64,000 nucleotides of DNA from Knufia peltigerae (taxonomy: Eukaryota; Ascomycota; Eurotiomycetes; Chaetothyriales; Trichomeriaceae). Positions 44,623-54,252 of the stretch are shown piece after piece. Position 1 is the stretch's first letter; each line of letters begins with the position of its first letter. The DNA lies in NCBI GenBank assembly GCA_030247855.1, contig JAPDRN010000033.1, forward strand, positions 186,001 through 250,000, in the 5' to 3' direction. The notes under the pieces were generated by a model, which worked only from the letters and a program-made list of their open reading frames with translations, made no database searches and was not told the origin of the DNA. The position numbers and the translations under genes were made by a program.

Positions 44623-45114
44623 GGAATAGAGATACCCCTGAGTGATCTTGGATAGTCATTGGTCTGCAATAAACTCTGCCAAAAACAATTGAACTCTCGG
44701 GTTATTATTCTCAGGATTCTATATCGTGAGGCGCCCTCCTTTATTGTAATAACCGTTTGCCTTGGAACTACCAACAAAGGATTCTGCTACGTATTAGTCA
44801 TTGAATCGTGAGATAGAGATTAAGAAAGCCAAATATTAATGGGGCACATAACGTAGTAAAGACATTGGGATCTCTCTTCTTGCTCAGAATGTAGTCCGGA
44901 ATTACATCAATATCATGTAGCTAGAAGAGGAAACAAGGAAGGTCTCGATTGAAGTGAATACTGTTATGGCAAGAATAATTCTAGCCTAGAACACCCATGC
45001 CGGGCTTCGACTTATGCTCTTGCTATCACGGGCCTTGGACTTGAATCTAGTTCCTTCTGCTTCTGTTGAATCATACTAGCTTAGAGTCAGTATCTCCATT
45101 CAGCGTTTGTTATC
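44623..45114. other. convergent 3' intergenic region
   Basis: About 490 bp between convergent genes. AT-richer than neighbours; no gene or repeat supported. Confidence 0.35.
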
Positions 45115-46300
45115 TTAAAACCCGACAAACCTGAAATTTTTGTCCACTGCTTGGCGAAAATACTCTGCAACAGTCACTGGAGGACTTAATACAGGGTGGT
45201 TAGTGGATAGGTTTCTTTATATGGCTATTGCTGACTTACTATTTCTTCTTTGGACCTTGCAGAACGTAGTCCTTGCGGCTTTGGTTGAAATAGGCAATAG
45301 AGTATCGAGATGGCGACGCCCCAGTGTCCTTGGCTCGCACCCGGTGGAAATTTGACTTCAATCGATCGTCCGACCATGCCACTGGATCATGTTAGTAGCC
45401 CATGTATAGAATAGTTCACCTTTAACCTACTCAGCATGTCACCAATGTTGACCACAATAGGTCCAGTCTTCGCTGGCAGCGGAGTGAAGATATCTCCAGA
45501 AGCAAAACTTGTTGAAGACTCTCTTCCCGGGCAGATCTCGAGACCATCCTCATTGTCCCGCTGGAATAGTAGCGTCAGACAGCCAATATCAGTGTGAGAC
45601 CCAGCTCTCCAGGTGCCAGCTCCGCCGTTGGTAGGTGGGTAATGGATAAGGCGAAGTTGGGTTAAAGAGTCTGGTTTCGTCGGGTCATTAGCGATGTGGA
45701 AGTAGTCTTCCGAAAAGCCAAGAGCGGTTGCAAAGCAAGATACTGGCTAATTAGTATTCTAATCAATACATATGGTTCAAGGTACTTTGTTGCTTACAAA
45801 CATCGTCGGATATCTTTGCACACTTCTCAATAAAGGCTGTGGTTGTGCTGCGAAAATTGGGAACATCTTCATCGCTGGGCCACTCAGAGTTTCTTTGAAG
45901 CCACAAAGACTCTTTCTCGTCGTACACTCCGGTGCTTGGTCGTAACTGGGCCTGAGAAAGGTATCTTGTCAAAAACGTTCACTTCAGAAGAGACGTATCC
46001 TACCTTATATTCCCAACCATTATTCGTTTCTTTGCTGTGTGGAATTTTCTTCTTCACATCGGGTGGTAGATCGAAGAAGGCTTTTGAAATCGCAAATTGA
46101 GCTTCAATTTCGTTGACTTCAATCCCATGATCCACCAGTGTCATGAATCCAGCCGTTTCAGCGGCGTGTACAAGTTGATGAGTGATCTCATCTCTGCGCT
46201 GCTCAAAATCTACCGAAGGAATTAGCAGCTAATTTATTCAAAGTTGAGATTATACTGTCTGACCCTTCAAGGAAATGACTGGCACGAGACGGTCTGCCAT
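45115..46300 (-). CDS. isopenicillin-N-synthase-like 2OG-Fe(II) dioxygenase
   Basis: Six small exons (46300-46264, 46209-46004, 45951-45798, 45742-45431, 45381-45240, 45184-45115) join in frame to 306 residues. The N-terminal DIOX_N part runs MADRLVPVISLKDFEQRRD ... AAETAGFMTLVDHGIE. The jelly-roll core has the iron triad in SHTDIG (His and Asp) and NFHRV (His) and the co-substrate motif RYSIAYF (Arg-x-Ser). After QGPKKK the last intron restores the conserved ending YPPVTVAEYFRQ, which would otherwise be lost to an immediate stop. Members act on plant-like or fungal secondary metabolites, by oxidative cyclisation or hydroxylation. The substrate is unknown. It is the last member of the oxygenase-rich segment and is separated by nearly 2 kb from the next gene. 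Confidence 0.88.
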
Positions 46301-48181
46301 ATTGTACTAACAGTGGGATTAATTAGAAGGAGTACTTCTTACAAACCTCGAAATGATAGTTGAGAATAGGTATTACAAGCACGTGAGGAAGGTATAAATA
46401 AATATGTTGGAGGTTTTATCAATCCTTGGGAAAAAAGAAGTGCATATTCAGTCACCTTTACATTTGTGCCCGTGAATAGGACTATTCATGTAAATCGCCC
46501 GCCGAATGCACTCGTTTTCACAGGCTCAGTGCGGACCGCGATAGGCCTTATTATTTGGAGCTAATCCTGGCAAATTATAGGCTGCGGGCCGTGGACTCCG
46601 CAAAATGACTCCAGTCCAAGTTTGAATCCTCCAAGCGATCTGCATAGGTATTGTGAGTTATTGGGCTAAAGCTATGGGGGGCCCTAGAGGGTTGTACAGG
46701 GAACAAGGACGGGAAAACTATTAGGCGTTACTGCACGATGTCTTGGCCGTCTGTGATCACTTGAAATGAGCATTTAGATCAATCAATAGCTGGTTGAACC
46801 GTTGAAGGCATGTTCGCTTGCGCGACTACTGTTATGGGTTCTACCAGATCTGCTGTCAGTGGTCGTAGCAGACAGTTGTTTTAACAACTTTCAAATGGCC
46901 TCACAGCATTAGCCGCTATCAAGGACGACTCGGTTTTGATCATCAAAGGAGGGACTCTCCGCTCATAGGAAGGGACGGAAGAGTCCTCGAGATGATATCC
47001 AGTATTTGACGAGGCTTTCCGTGATGGTACGAACTGCTGGAAGAGACGACATTGGAGTAATCCCAGAAAAGCCTTTCCTATCGAAACCCTCTGCCGACCT
47101 TCAGCGCCTCTTAACTGAGTCGAACGATGGATAACAGATAGTAAGCAGATGGAGCGCGAATGCGGATCACGAGGCAAGCTTCCCCAGGTATACCTGAAGT
47201 CTTCCCCCGAAGGGGTAGACACATTCCCTAGGCCTTTAACCGACCCCCTGGACCGGTGTTGGCCTGGGCACGTCGGAGTAACCCAACCAAAAGAAAGGGG
47301 AGCCCGGAATTGCAAGGTTAGAAGACGTCACGAATTCATTGTGTCACTGTTGGTCGAAGAGGATAAACTATGCGCAGAACTGGAAGTGAACAACGTGAAT
47401 ACGTATGCGTTATTCACATTTATTCATTGATCCGGGGCTCTACAAATCACACCTTCGTGTTTGTTTATAACAATACTCTGATAGTGATTGCAGTGTCAAG
47501 ATTGTGGTAGACTTATGAGTCCTTCCAAGGTATATCAACTGGCTAGCATCTAACGTGCAAGGTATGTAGCCGCTTAAGAGATGGAAGAAGATCTCCAAGG
47601 GAGTCCATTTTAGTGAAACGGCCTGTCAATCTTGCCGGATGGTTGATTTCGTAGTGGCCGTGAGGGTCAGGCGGGGGTCTAGATTAGGTCGCACTTCGTC
47701 CGTTCTTTGTTTCGAGGCCGCGTTGATAGCACAAGTCATGACCTGCAGCATGTACTCGTTCTACACAGGTGTAAGTGCGTTGCCGAAAGGACACCAAGAT
47801 TGGAGGCCCTGTAGCTGGAGTGACGAATGACTGGCGGACTTCAGCTGTTAAGAGGCCCTTTTGGAGAGGTGTGAGCACCTAGAAAGGTTATTGCCGAGGT
47901 GATAGAGGCCACCGAAATTAAACTCGTTATTAGGCTTCCAAATTGAACTATCCACGTTAGCCACGGGCCCAGCACCCGAACTCCATTAGTTTTCAAGTCA
48001 ATTGTCGTCAAGGAGCATTAAAACCGTCCTCCTCGTGATGAACGAAGCACGTGTCTGGATGTGTTTGAAACATGATAATATGCGAGCGGTCTGGTTGGCT
48101 GAAGATAACCCAGGGAATATCTGGTCTAGACTACCAGGAGTTTAAGAATCTCCGGAGATTGGCGGTCTAGATACGGCTTGC
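46301..48181. other. intergenic region, 1.9 kb, no firm gene
   Basis: Promoter of the dioxygenase gene plus a long stretch without supported genes. Overlapping frames at 46881-47315 (minus) and 47149-47430 (plus) have low-complexity or unfamiliar sequence. A gene remnant is possible but not demonstrable. Confidence 0.35.
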
Positions 48182-50003
48182 TCAGACAAGTGACCGCCCT
48201 CGTTTCCCGGATCCGTTACAGCAAAAATATGCGAAGCAGCTGATTGGCTGGAGCACCATTGTGCGCCCATTCGGTATCAACCTCGCAACTCTATCCTTAC
48301 GATGAGTTAGAGTTGTCGGCGCAACTGAAGGCCCCGCCTGCAGTCTGTCTTTAGCACCTGTAACAACAAAGCACCTGCTAGTGGTGAGGAGAAGCGGGAA
48401 GGGTGGCTCACCAATAATACCCTGGGCGTAAGCATCGATGATTGACCTGATGGTGCCGTATGTGCCCGCAACGGTCAGGAAGGCTCCAATCAAGGCTACC
48501 ACAATATGCATCACCCACGCGAGCTGCTGCAGGAAGGTGCCCTTGCGCCAGTGGTTGAAGTCGTGCAGCCAGAAGATTGGGGGAAAGATGATGCACAGCG
48601 GCGCGAAGCAGACGGACCCCATCAACGAGAGCAGGTAGTTGAGGATGGGAACGGCTTCGTAGATGATGAAGGCGATCGTAGCCAGGCCAAAAGTGAGACC
48701 ACTAAGTCCAGAAGACACAAATGTCAGTCCAAGAGCATACTTTCCTTTCTCTTGTGGGAATCACGAGGGAGGGGTGTTTGCAACTCACAGCCAAATGGAC
48801 CAGTGTACAACGCTGTTGGACTGCAGGTGCACCGAGTCTCGAAGGAGTCGAACGAAGATGTATTTTGCTGCAATGTGAAGGTAGACAATCGTGCTAGCAA
48901 ACAGTCCGGGCAGGGCAATGCCATATGCAATCATCTTGATGGTTTGTCCGGCGCTGCCCAGAGCCGGACTGGCCACCCATTGTCCGCACCAGGCGTAGAC
49001 GACCAGACTGAAAGTGAGATAGCTGGAGTTGACCATGGCCTGCGCTGCGTAGATGGCCTTCTTGTAATCCTTGGGGTTCCTCATCTCTGATATGACCGGA
49101 ACAAAGGCGGAGGCGCCAGCCGACGCGACGAAGATACTGCTGCAGGAGGTGACACCCTCGAGGAAGTTCGGGTGTCCAATGACCCGGTAGCCCAGCTCAA
49201 ACGGTCCGGTCGGAGGAGCAGCGGCAGGACGGTCGCGTGTGGTCACAGCGACACTGTTAGTCGCCTCCGTCAGCATTATCATCTCCCACAAGCGTCCTTG
49301 GAGGATTGATACTTACACGACGATGAATGTTGCCACAAACAGACTGATAAAGCCAACCCACATAATATAGCCCACCCTGGCAAGCTTTCTGATACTGGCG
49401 CCCCCGGCCGCCGCAACCATGGCCAGGAAACCCCACCACACGGTACAGGCGGCATGATGGCTCAGAGCATTGATGCCTGTGGACACACCAACGAGACCGG
49501 CCGACACGCACAGCACGTTGCCGATAATGAATAGTGCGCCCGTAAGCTCCTTGAACCAGATGCCGCCAACGCGATAAGCCATCTCGACCTGGGTGTGGAT
49601 GCCGGGATGGCGGTTTCGGTAGGCCCCAAGCAAGACGGCTGAGTACGTGTTGTAGGCTCCCCATGCGCAGATGAGGAGTGCACCGGGAAGAGCGCCGACA
49701 ATGTATAGGACTGTTGGCAAGTTCAAGACCCCCAGAGCAAATTGGACTACAGGTTTGTTGTGTCAGTGTCCAACTTCTATTTCGCTCGCTCACAACGGCA
49801 TTCGAGGAGAAGAGGGGGAGCGTACTTTTCAGAAGGATTATCGAGGCATGAGGCCAGCCAACAGTGCGAAAGTCGACAGCATCGTCTGACTTCTTAAAGA
49901 CCTCAAAGTCGTCGTTGCCGGGAGCTTTCAGATCCTCGTAGTCGCTCATGGTCTCTGCAGCCGGGATGCCGATGGGTTGTATGGCTTCAGACTTCTCGGC
50001 CAT
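48182..50003 (-). CDS. AAAP-family neutral amino acid transporter (Mtr-like)
   Basis: Eleven-helix amino acid/proton symporter of the amino acid/auxin permease family, similar to Neurospora mtr-type N system proteins. Five exons (50003-49826, 49746-49317, 49253-48789, 48701-48412, 48357-48182) sum to 512 residues. A hydrophilic N-terminus ends in FRTVGWPHASIILLK, followed by the first helices with FALGVLNLPTVLYIVGALPG, the family block TYSAVLLGAYRNRHP, and later FVPVISEMRNPKDYKKAIYAAQ, which is characteristic. The last exon encodes an Arg-rich tail unlike the short acidic or Cys-containing ends usual in the family, so the 3' end is the least certain part. Divergent from an alcohol dehydrogenase gene. 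Confidence 0.88.
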
Positions 50004-50627
50004 GTTTGCGAAATGATTGTGGTTTGCACCGAAAGCAGCAACAGGACTTTTGGTACTGATTTGGGCGTTATTTCAATCCCGGCGACTTGGGAGAACTCAG
50101 AAAGAGGTGATGCTGAAGATGCAGTGGAGACATGGATGACCAGACAGGTATATGTAGCTAGAGTCATAGGAAGCCGCGCAGTTCGCCGTTGGGCACGCCC
50201 TAAAGTGTCTATCAGGAGCCAAGTCAAGATGCCCCGCGAAGTCTAGAAGGTGTTTGCGGAGTAAGTTTGCTGCCCGCCCTCACTGAAACGGACGTTCACG
50301 ATTGGCTGATAGACCAATCCCTTATCCCGCTGGGGTCACTAGGCGAGTCCTGGCCATCGATTCTATCAAGGCACCTTTCCTGCGTATCTCGGCTATGGCA
50401 CCGGCCCGCGACCCATTACCTTGCAACATCTACCCAGAATGCGAGTCGTCTCATTGGTTCGCATTTCCTGGGGCTATGTGTCTCCTATCGCGCGTCAAGA
50501 AAATCAAAGAGGACTATCGCAGCCTTCCTTCTTGGACAGGGTCTGTTGAACTGTACTTACATTTGGGTCAACCACCAGGGACGACTGCTGCAATCTGTTT
50601 GAGCTCACGCGCGAACTCACAGCCACC
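50004..50627. promoter_or_regulatory. divergent promoter of transporter and alcohol dehydrogenase
   Basis: About 620 bp between divergent starts. CCAAT-type elements are present in both directions (for example 50308-50312); no strong TATA box or longer repeat was found. Confidence 0.35.
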
Positions 50628-51973
50628 ATGATCGATCCGCAAGGCTCCATACCGAAAACATGCAGAGCAGGTGTGGTGGTGAACGAGGGGCCCGACTTCG
50701 ATGTCGAAGTCCAGATAGTTGATGTTCCCCAGCCTGGTCAGTCAATCTAAGCACATCATTAAGGTCATGAGTGTTGGCACAAGGCTGACGGCCAGATACA
50801 GGTCCCGGGGAGCTTCTGCTGCGTATGAACGTGACGGGTCTTTGCATGTCTGACATCCATTACATGTCCAATGATGTCTCCATTCCGCCAATGTCATCCT
50901 TTGGCGTCAAGTGTCCGGGACACGAAGGCGCGGGGGTGGTTGTCCAGCTCGGCGAGGGTGTGACTGATTGGGCCCTCGGAGATCGAGCGGGTGTCAAACC
51001 TATCTGGAACACCTGTGGCGTATGCGAGCTATGCATCTCAGGCAAGGAGAACTACTGCCCCAAGCTGATCAACTCAGGACTTGCAGTCAATGGTATATCT
51101 TCGTTGCTCAAGATTCCAAACTCACCACAGGCTGATGGAACTTCTAAGGCACATACTGTCAATATGTCGTCTCACCTGCACGTTATACGACCCGGATCCC
51201 AGAGGGCGTCCCCGACCATGTTGCCGGACCGATCATGTGCAGTGCTACTACCATGTACAGCTCTTTGCGGGAGTCACGACTAACGGCAGGACAATGGGCG
51301 GTCTTCATAGGTGAGCAATTCGACGTATCATCCACGTATCCAGTATGTTCCTAACCTTGAGACAAAAGGCGGTGGTGGCGGAGTTGGTATCCAAGGTGTC
51401 CAACTAGCGAAAGCAATGGGGTTGCGACCCATCGTCGTGGACTCTGGGGAAGAAAAGGAAAAGCTATGTTTGCAGATGGGAGCTGAAGCATTCGTCGACT
51501 TCAGAAAGGTGACGAGTACTGTCGAGGAAGTCCGCAAGATCGCTGACGGCGTGGGAGCCCACGGTGTCTTCGTGACGGCGCCCCAGGGATACAAGGACGC
51601 ACTGTCATACGTTGGTAGTCGTGTCGGTGCCACCATCTTGTGTGTCGGAATTCGTGAGTCTCCTTCCCTCCACCTACGTTTTTTGCTAGTGGCGTGAGAA
51701 TGGTCTCTGACTTATTTTCTCTTGTGTTCAGCCCCCACTGGCACCGTAACAGTCGGAGCAGATCCCTTGATATTCGCTGCCACAAACCTGCACATCGCTG
51801 GAACAATGACTGGCTCGAGAAAAGATACCGACGAGGCACTTGCTTTTGCGAAGCGTGGAGAACTGAAGGACATCTGCGAAGTGAGACCTCTGAGTAGGCT
51901 TCCAGAAAGCATCAAGCAGCTAAGAAAAGGCCTCGTGGCCGGAAGAATCGTAATCGATTTCAACTTGGAGTAG
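50628..51973 (+). CDS. zinc-dependent alcohol dehydrogenase (MDR superfamily)
   Basis: NAD-dependent medium-chain dehydrogenase of 362 residues from five exons (50628-50736, 50802-51092, 51149-51310, 51369-51653, 51732-51973). The catalytic-zinc ligands are in TGLCMSD and PGHEGAG, and the structural-zinc lobe is CGVCELCISGKENYC. The nucleotide motif GGGGGVGIQG is formed by the splice 51311-51368. The intron 51093-51148 must end at TTCTAAG, with a CTGAT branch site, to keep frame; the earlier CACAG would create a stop. It resembles fungal propanol-preferring ADH1-type enzymes, interconverting alcohols and aldehydes in the cytosol. It converges with the FAD oxidoreductase gene, 88 bp between stops. 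Confidence 0.9.
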
Positions 51974-52061
51974 AATCTCCTTCAACATATTATAACTATC
52001 ATCTCCGATATGAACGAGTTTTCATTATTGTTAATTCGATCCAAACAACATAATAAGCATA

Positions 52062-53777
52062 TTAATAACCTGTAATATCAGGCCAGCTCGTCTCGATACC
52101 TTCCCGAAGAAGAACTTTATGGAACTCCTCGAAGTTGCCTCTACTGCCTTGTATATCTTGTGGATGAAGATATGTTTCCAGGCAATATGCCGCCAACAGG
52201 CCCGCCACTTCTCCAATGTTCCACTCGACTGGATGCAAACGATAACACCCATTTGTGATGTGCGTGGTTCCAATGTTTTTACAACCAGCGAGGAGGTTGT
52301 TCCGTTGTTGTGGAATCAAGGCACCAAGAGGGATTTGGAATGGGCAGCATGCGACGTCAATATAGCTATCTCCTCCGGTCGAAGGGTGTAAATCAATCCG
52401 GTACATGCCTAGGCCGACACTGTCTGGATATGCCACTGCACCGCTGGTACCACGTATGTTCAGAGAAAGATCTTGCTCCACGATTCTCGTAATTGCTTTG
52501 ATGCGACGACTCTCTCGAATGTAAGGTGCCATCGCGAGGCCATGCTCGGTGCCTGTAACATCACCCCTAAGTCGTAGCCCTGGGTACCCCTTACCGTTGC
52601 CATCTGCTCGCGGGCATTCTGTCTGTAGATAATACAGCATGCTGTAAGAAAGGGAGGCCGCCGCGGTCAGACGTGCCTCCAAATCATGCTCAGACACATC
52701 GATTATGGGCTTCTCAAAGTAATCAATCATTGGCCAGTTAACGAGGCAGATGTCGGATTGATATGCTCCAGGAAAGAAGTTGCCACGCGCTGCTATACGG
52801 CGAAAGGTCCATAAATTCATGTCTCCGCCAGATGTCCGCTGGTCAGCACAGACTGTGGCAGGGTCATCGTTGATATTTGGCGTAAATTCGCGCTCAACAA
52901 GCTCCAATGTTCGAGGATGTGGTGCCACGAGGCCAATCAGGGGTGCGCCCCAGAATGCTGGCTGGTACTTGCGCCAGTAATCATATGAGTCAGGTTTAGG
53001 AATGGTGTAGTCCTTGCCCTCAATATGGTCAACGGCGAAGCAGATAGAAACGGCTTGAGAGTTCTCCGGATTAGCCTTCAATGGTGCGTTAGGCTCACCC
53101 GTATCCTCGCGGGACTCGGAGCCGGTGACATAGGGAGTGCCTGTCAAAGGAAGGAGATCGCCGAGCTCGGTAGCGTCAATCACATAGTCTGCATGGACTG
53201 TAAAAGTGCCTCTCGCTTCGAGGCGACGAAACTCCACAGCTTCGATTTGGTTACCATTCATCCGAGATGAGATTGGCTTGACCTTTTTAATGACTGTAAG
53301 CTGCCGAGACCCCAGGAAAGGCGAGAGCATCGCATCGATGACGGCTACTGCAACCCGAGGTTCGTGGCAGAGCTTGCTAACATAACCAGCGCCTGGATTG
53401 AGGGCTGGTCTTTTCCTAGCGTCTTCGGTCAAGGGGAAATGGTCGCAGTAAAACTTCCTGATGCCGTCACGTAGCGCCCGATAAGATCGTGTGATGCCAA
53501 ACTGCTCAACCCAGGTGTGCTCATCCGGTGGAACAGCTTGACTTGTCAGCTGTCCTCCCAACCATTCGTATTCATCAGTTAGAACGACTCGCCGTCCTCG
53601 TCGCAACGCCCCGAGTGCTGCAGCAACACCTCCCAAGCCACCACCAGCAACTAGAATCTCTGTGGAAATCGTTTGACTCTTAAGATATCCACCAGCCCAT
53701 ATCGATTCGGAGTCAGCTCTATCGGCACCGCCATTTTCGATGTCATTCAGTCGTGAGTCGTAGCCTAGGTCACCCAT
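52062..53777 (-). CDS. FAD-dependent oxidoreductase (FAD_oxidored family)
   Basis: Intronless gene for 571 residues. The dinucleotide-binding motif is ILVAGGGLGGVAAALGALRR (GGGLGG at 45-50), with the acidic strand end LTDEYEWLGGQLTSQ typical of PF12831. The second flavin-contact region appears as YVIDATELGDLLPLTGTPY and the C-terminal block NLLAGCKNIGTTHITNGCYRLHPVEWNIGEVAG closes the FAD site; all are intact. Bacterial relatives are often annotated xanthan-lyase-like or act near glycan utilisation genes, but the substrate is unknown. No signal peptide or membrane segment. It shares a 475-bp promoter with a divergent Zn2Cys6 regulator, a common arrangement for a pathway regulator and its target. 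Confidence 0.88.
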   Translation of the reverse strand: MGDLGYDSRLNDIENGGADRADSESIWAGGYLKSQTISTEILVAGGGLGGVAAALGALRRGRRVVLTDEYEWLGGQLTSQAVPPDEHTWVEQFGITRSYRALRDGIRKFYCDHFPLTEDARKRPALNPGAGYVSKLCHEPRVAVAVIDAMLSPFLGSRQLTVIKKVKPISSRMNGNQIEAVEFRRLEARGTFTVHADYVIDATELGDLLPLTGTPYVTGSESREDTGEPNAPLKANPENSQAVSICFAVDHIEGKDYTIPKPDSYDYWRKYQPAFWGAPLIGLVAPHPRTLELVEREFTPNINDDPATVCADQRTSGGDMNLWTFRRIAARGNFFPGAYQSDICLVNWPMIDYFEKPIIDVSEHDLEARLTAAASLSYSMLYYLQTECPRADGNGKGYPGLRLRGDVTGTEHGLAMAPYIRESRRIKAITRIVEQDLSLNIRGTSGAVAYPDSVGLGMYRIDLHPSTGGDSYIDVACCPFQIPLGALIPQQRNNLLAGCKNIGTTHITNGCYRLHPVEWNIGEVAGLLAAYCLETYLHPQDIQGSRGNFEEFHKVLLREGIETSWPDITGY

Positions 53778-54252
53778 CTTGTCGAAGTAGCGTTGCGTTG
53801 AGTCGAAGACTGGAGAGATGCATTGCTTGTATTTAAGGCATTCGAGTAGAAAGCCAATTGAAATTCGGATTCTGACTGGGGTTTTGAGCAGTGTAGATAT
53901 TCAGGATCGAGTATTGATCATCGTTCTTAGCGGCTGGTTGACCGAGACTCCCCGTGAAATTTCAGGGGGGTCCAGACAAGGCCAGAGGTCTCCGCAGTAC
54001 GAATAGAATAGCGTAAGAAAGTGGCAGTTCTAAGCCATTTTAGGCTAAGTACCTAGGCTTCCTCGTGGTCTAAGCGTCACCGACTTACGGAAACCCTGTT
54101 AAATACCGAAACTCCCCGAAACTTGTTTTCTGGTATCCTCTCTCAACTATCCTCCTGCATCTTCCCCGAAGTAGTCTCTTTGTACCTCTTACTTGAGTGC
54201 TGTGGAGGGGGCACACTGCGATTCTCATTCGAGAGAAAACCCGTCACGAGTT
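53778..54252. promoter_or_regulatory. divergent promoter with 20-bp palindrome
   Basis: Contains a near-perfect palindrome CCCCGTGAAATTTCAGGGGG at 53950-53969 (one mismatched pair around the perfect core TGAAATTTCA). Two direct CCGAAACT copies lie at 54106-54113 and 54116-54123, with a 10-bp period. The palindrome is a good candidate for binding by a dimeric regulator, possibly the Zn2Cys6 protein encoded immediately to the right. Confidence 0.5.

Noticed and set aside
46881..47430. Overlapping open frames on both strands
   Set aside because: No recognisable domain, atypical composition and mutual overlap; at best remnants.
51093..51148. Apparent stop/frameshift in the alcohol dehydrogenase
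   Set aside because: Using the acceptor TTCTAAG, with an upstream CTGAT branch site, keeps frame and gives the expected protein sequence.
29082..54252. Classical secondary-metabolite cluster
   Set aside because: No PKS, NRPS, terpene cyclase, DMATS or RiPP precursor gene was found, so the segment is described only as an oxygenase-rich group.
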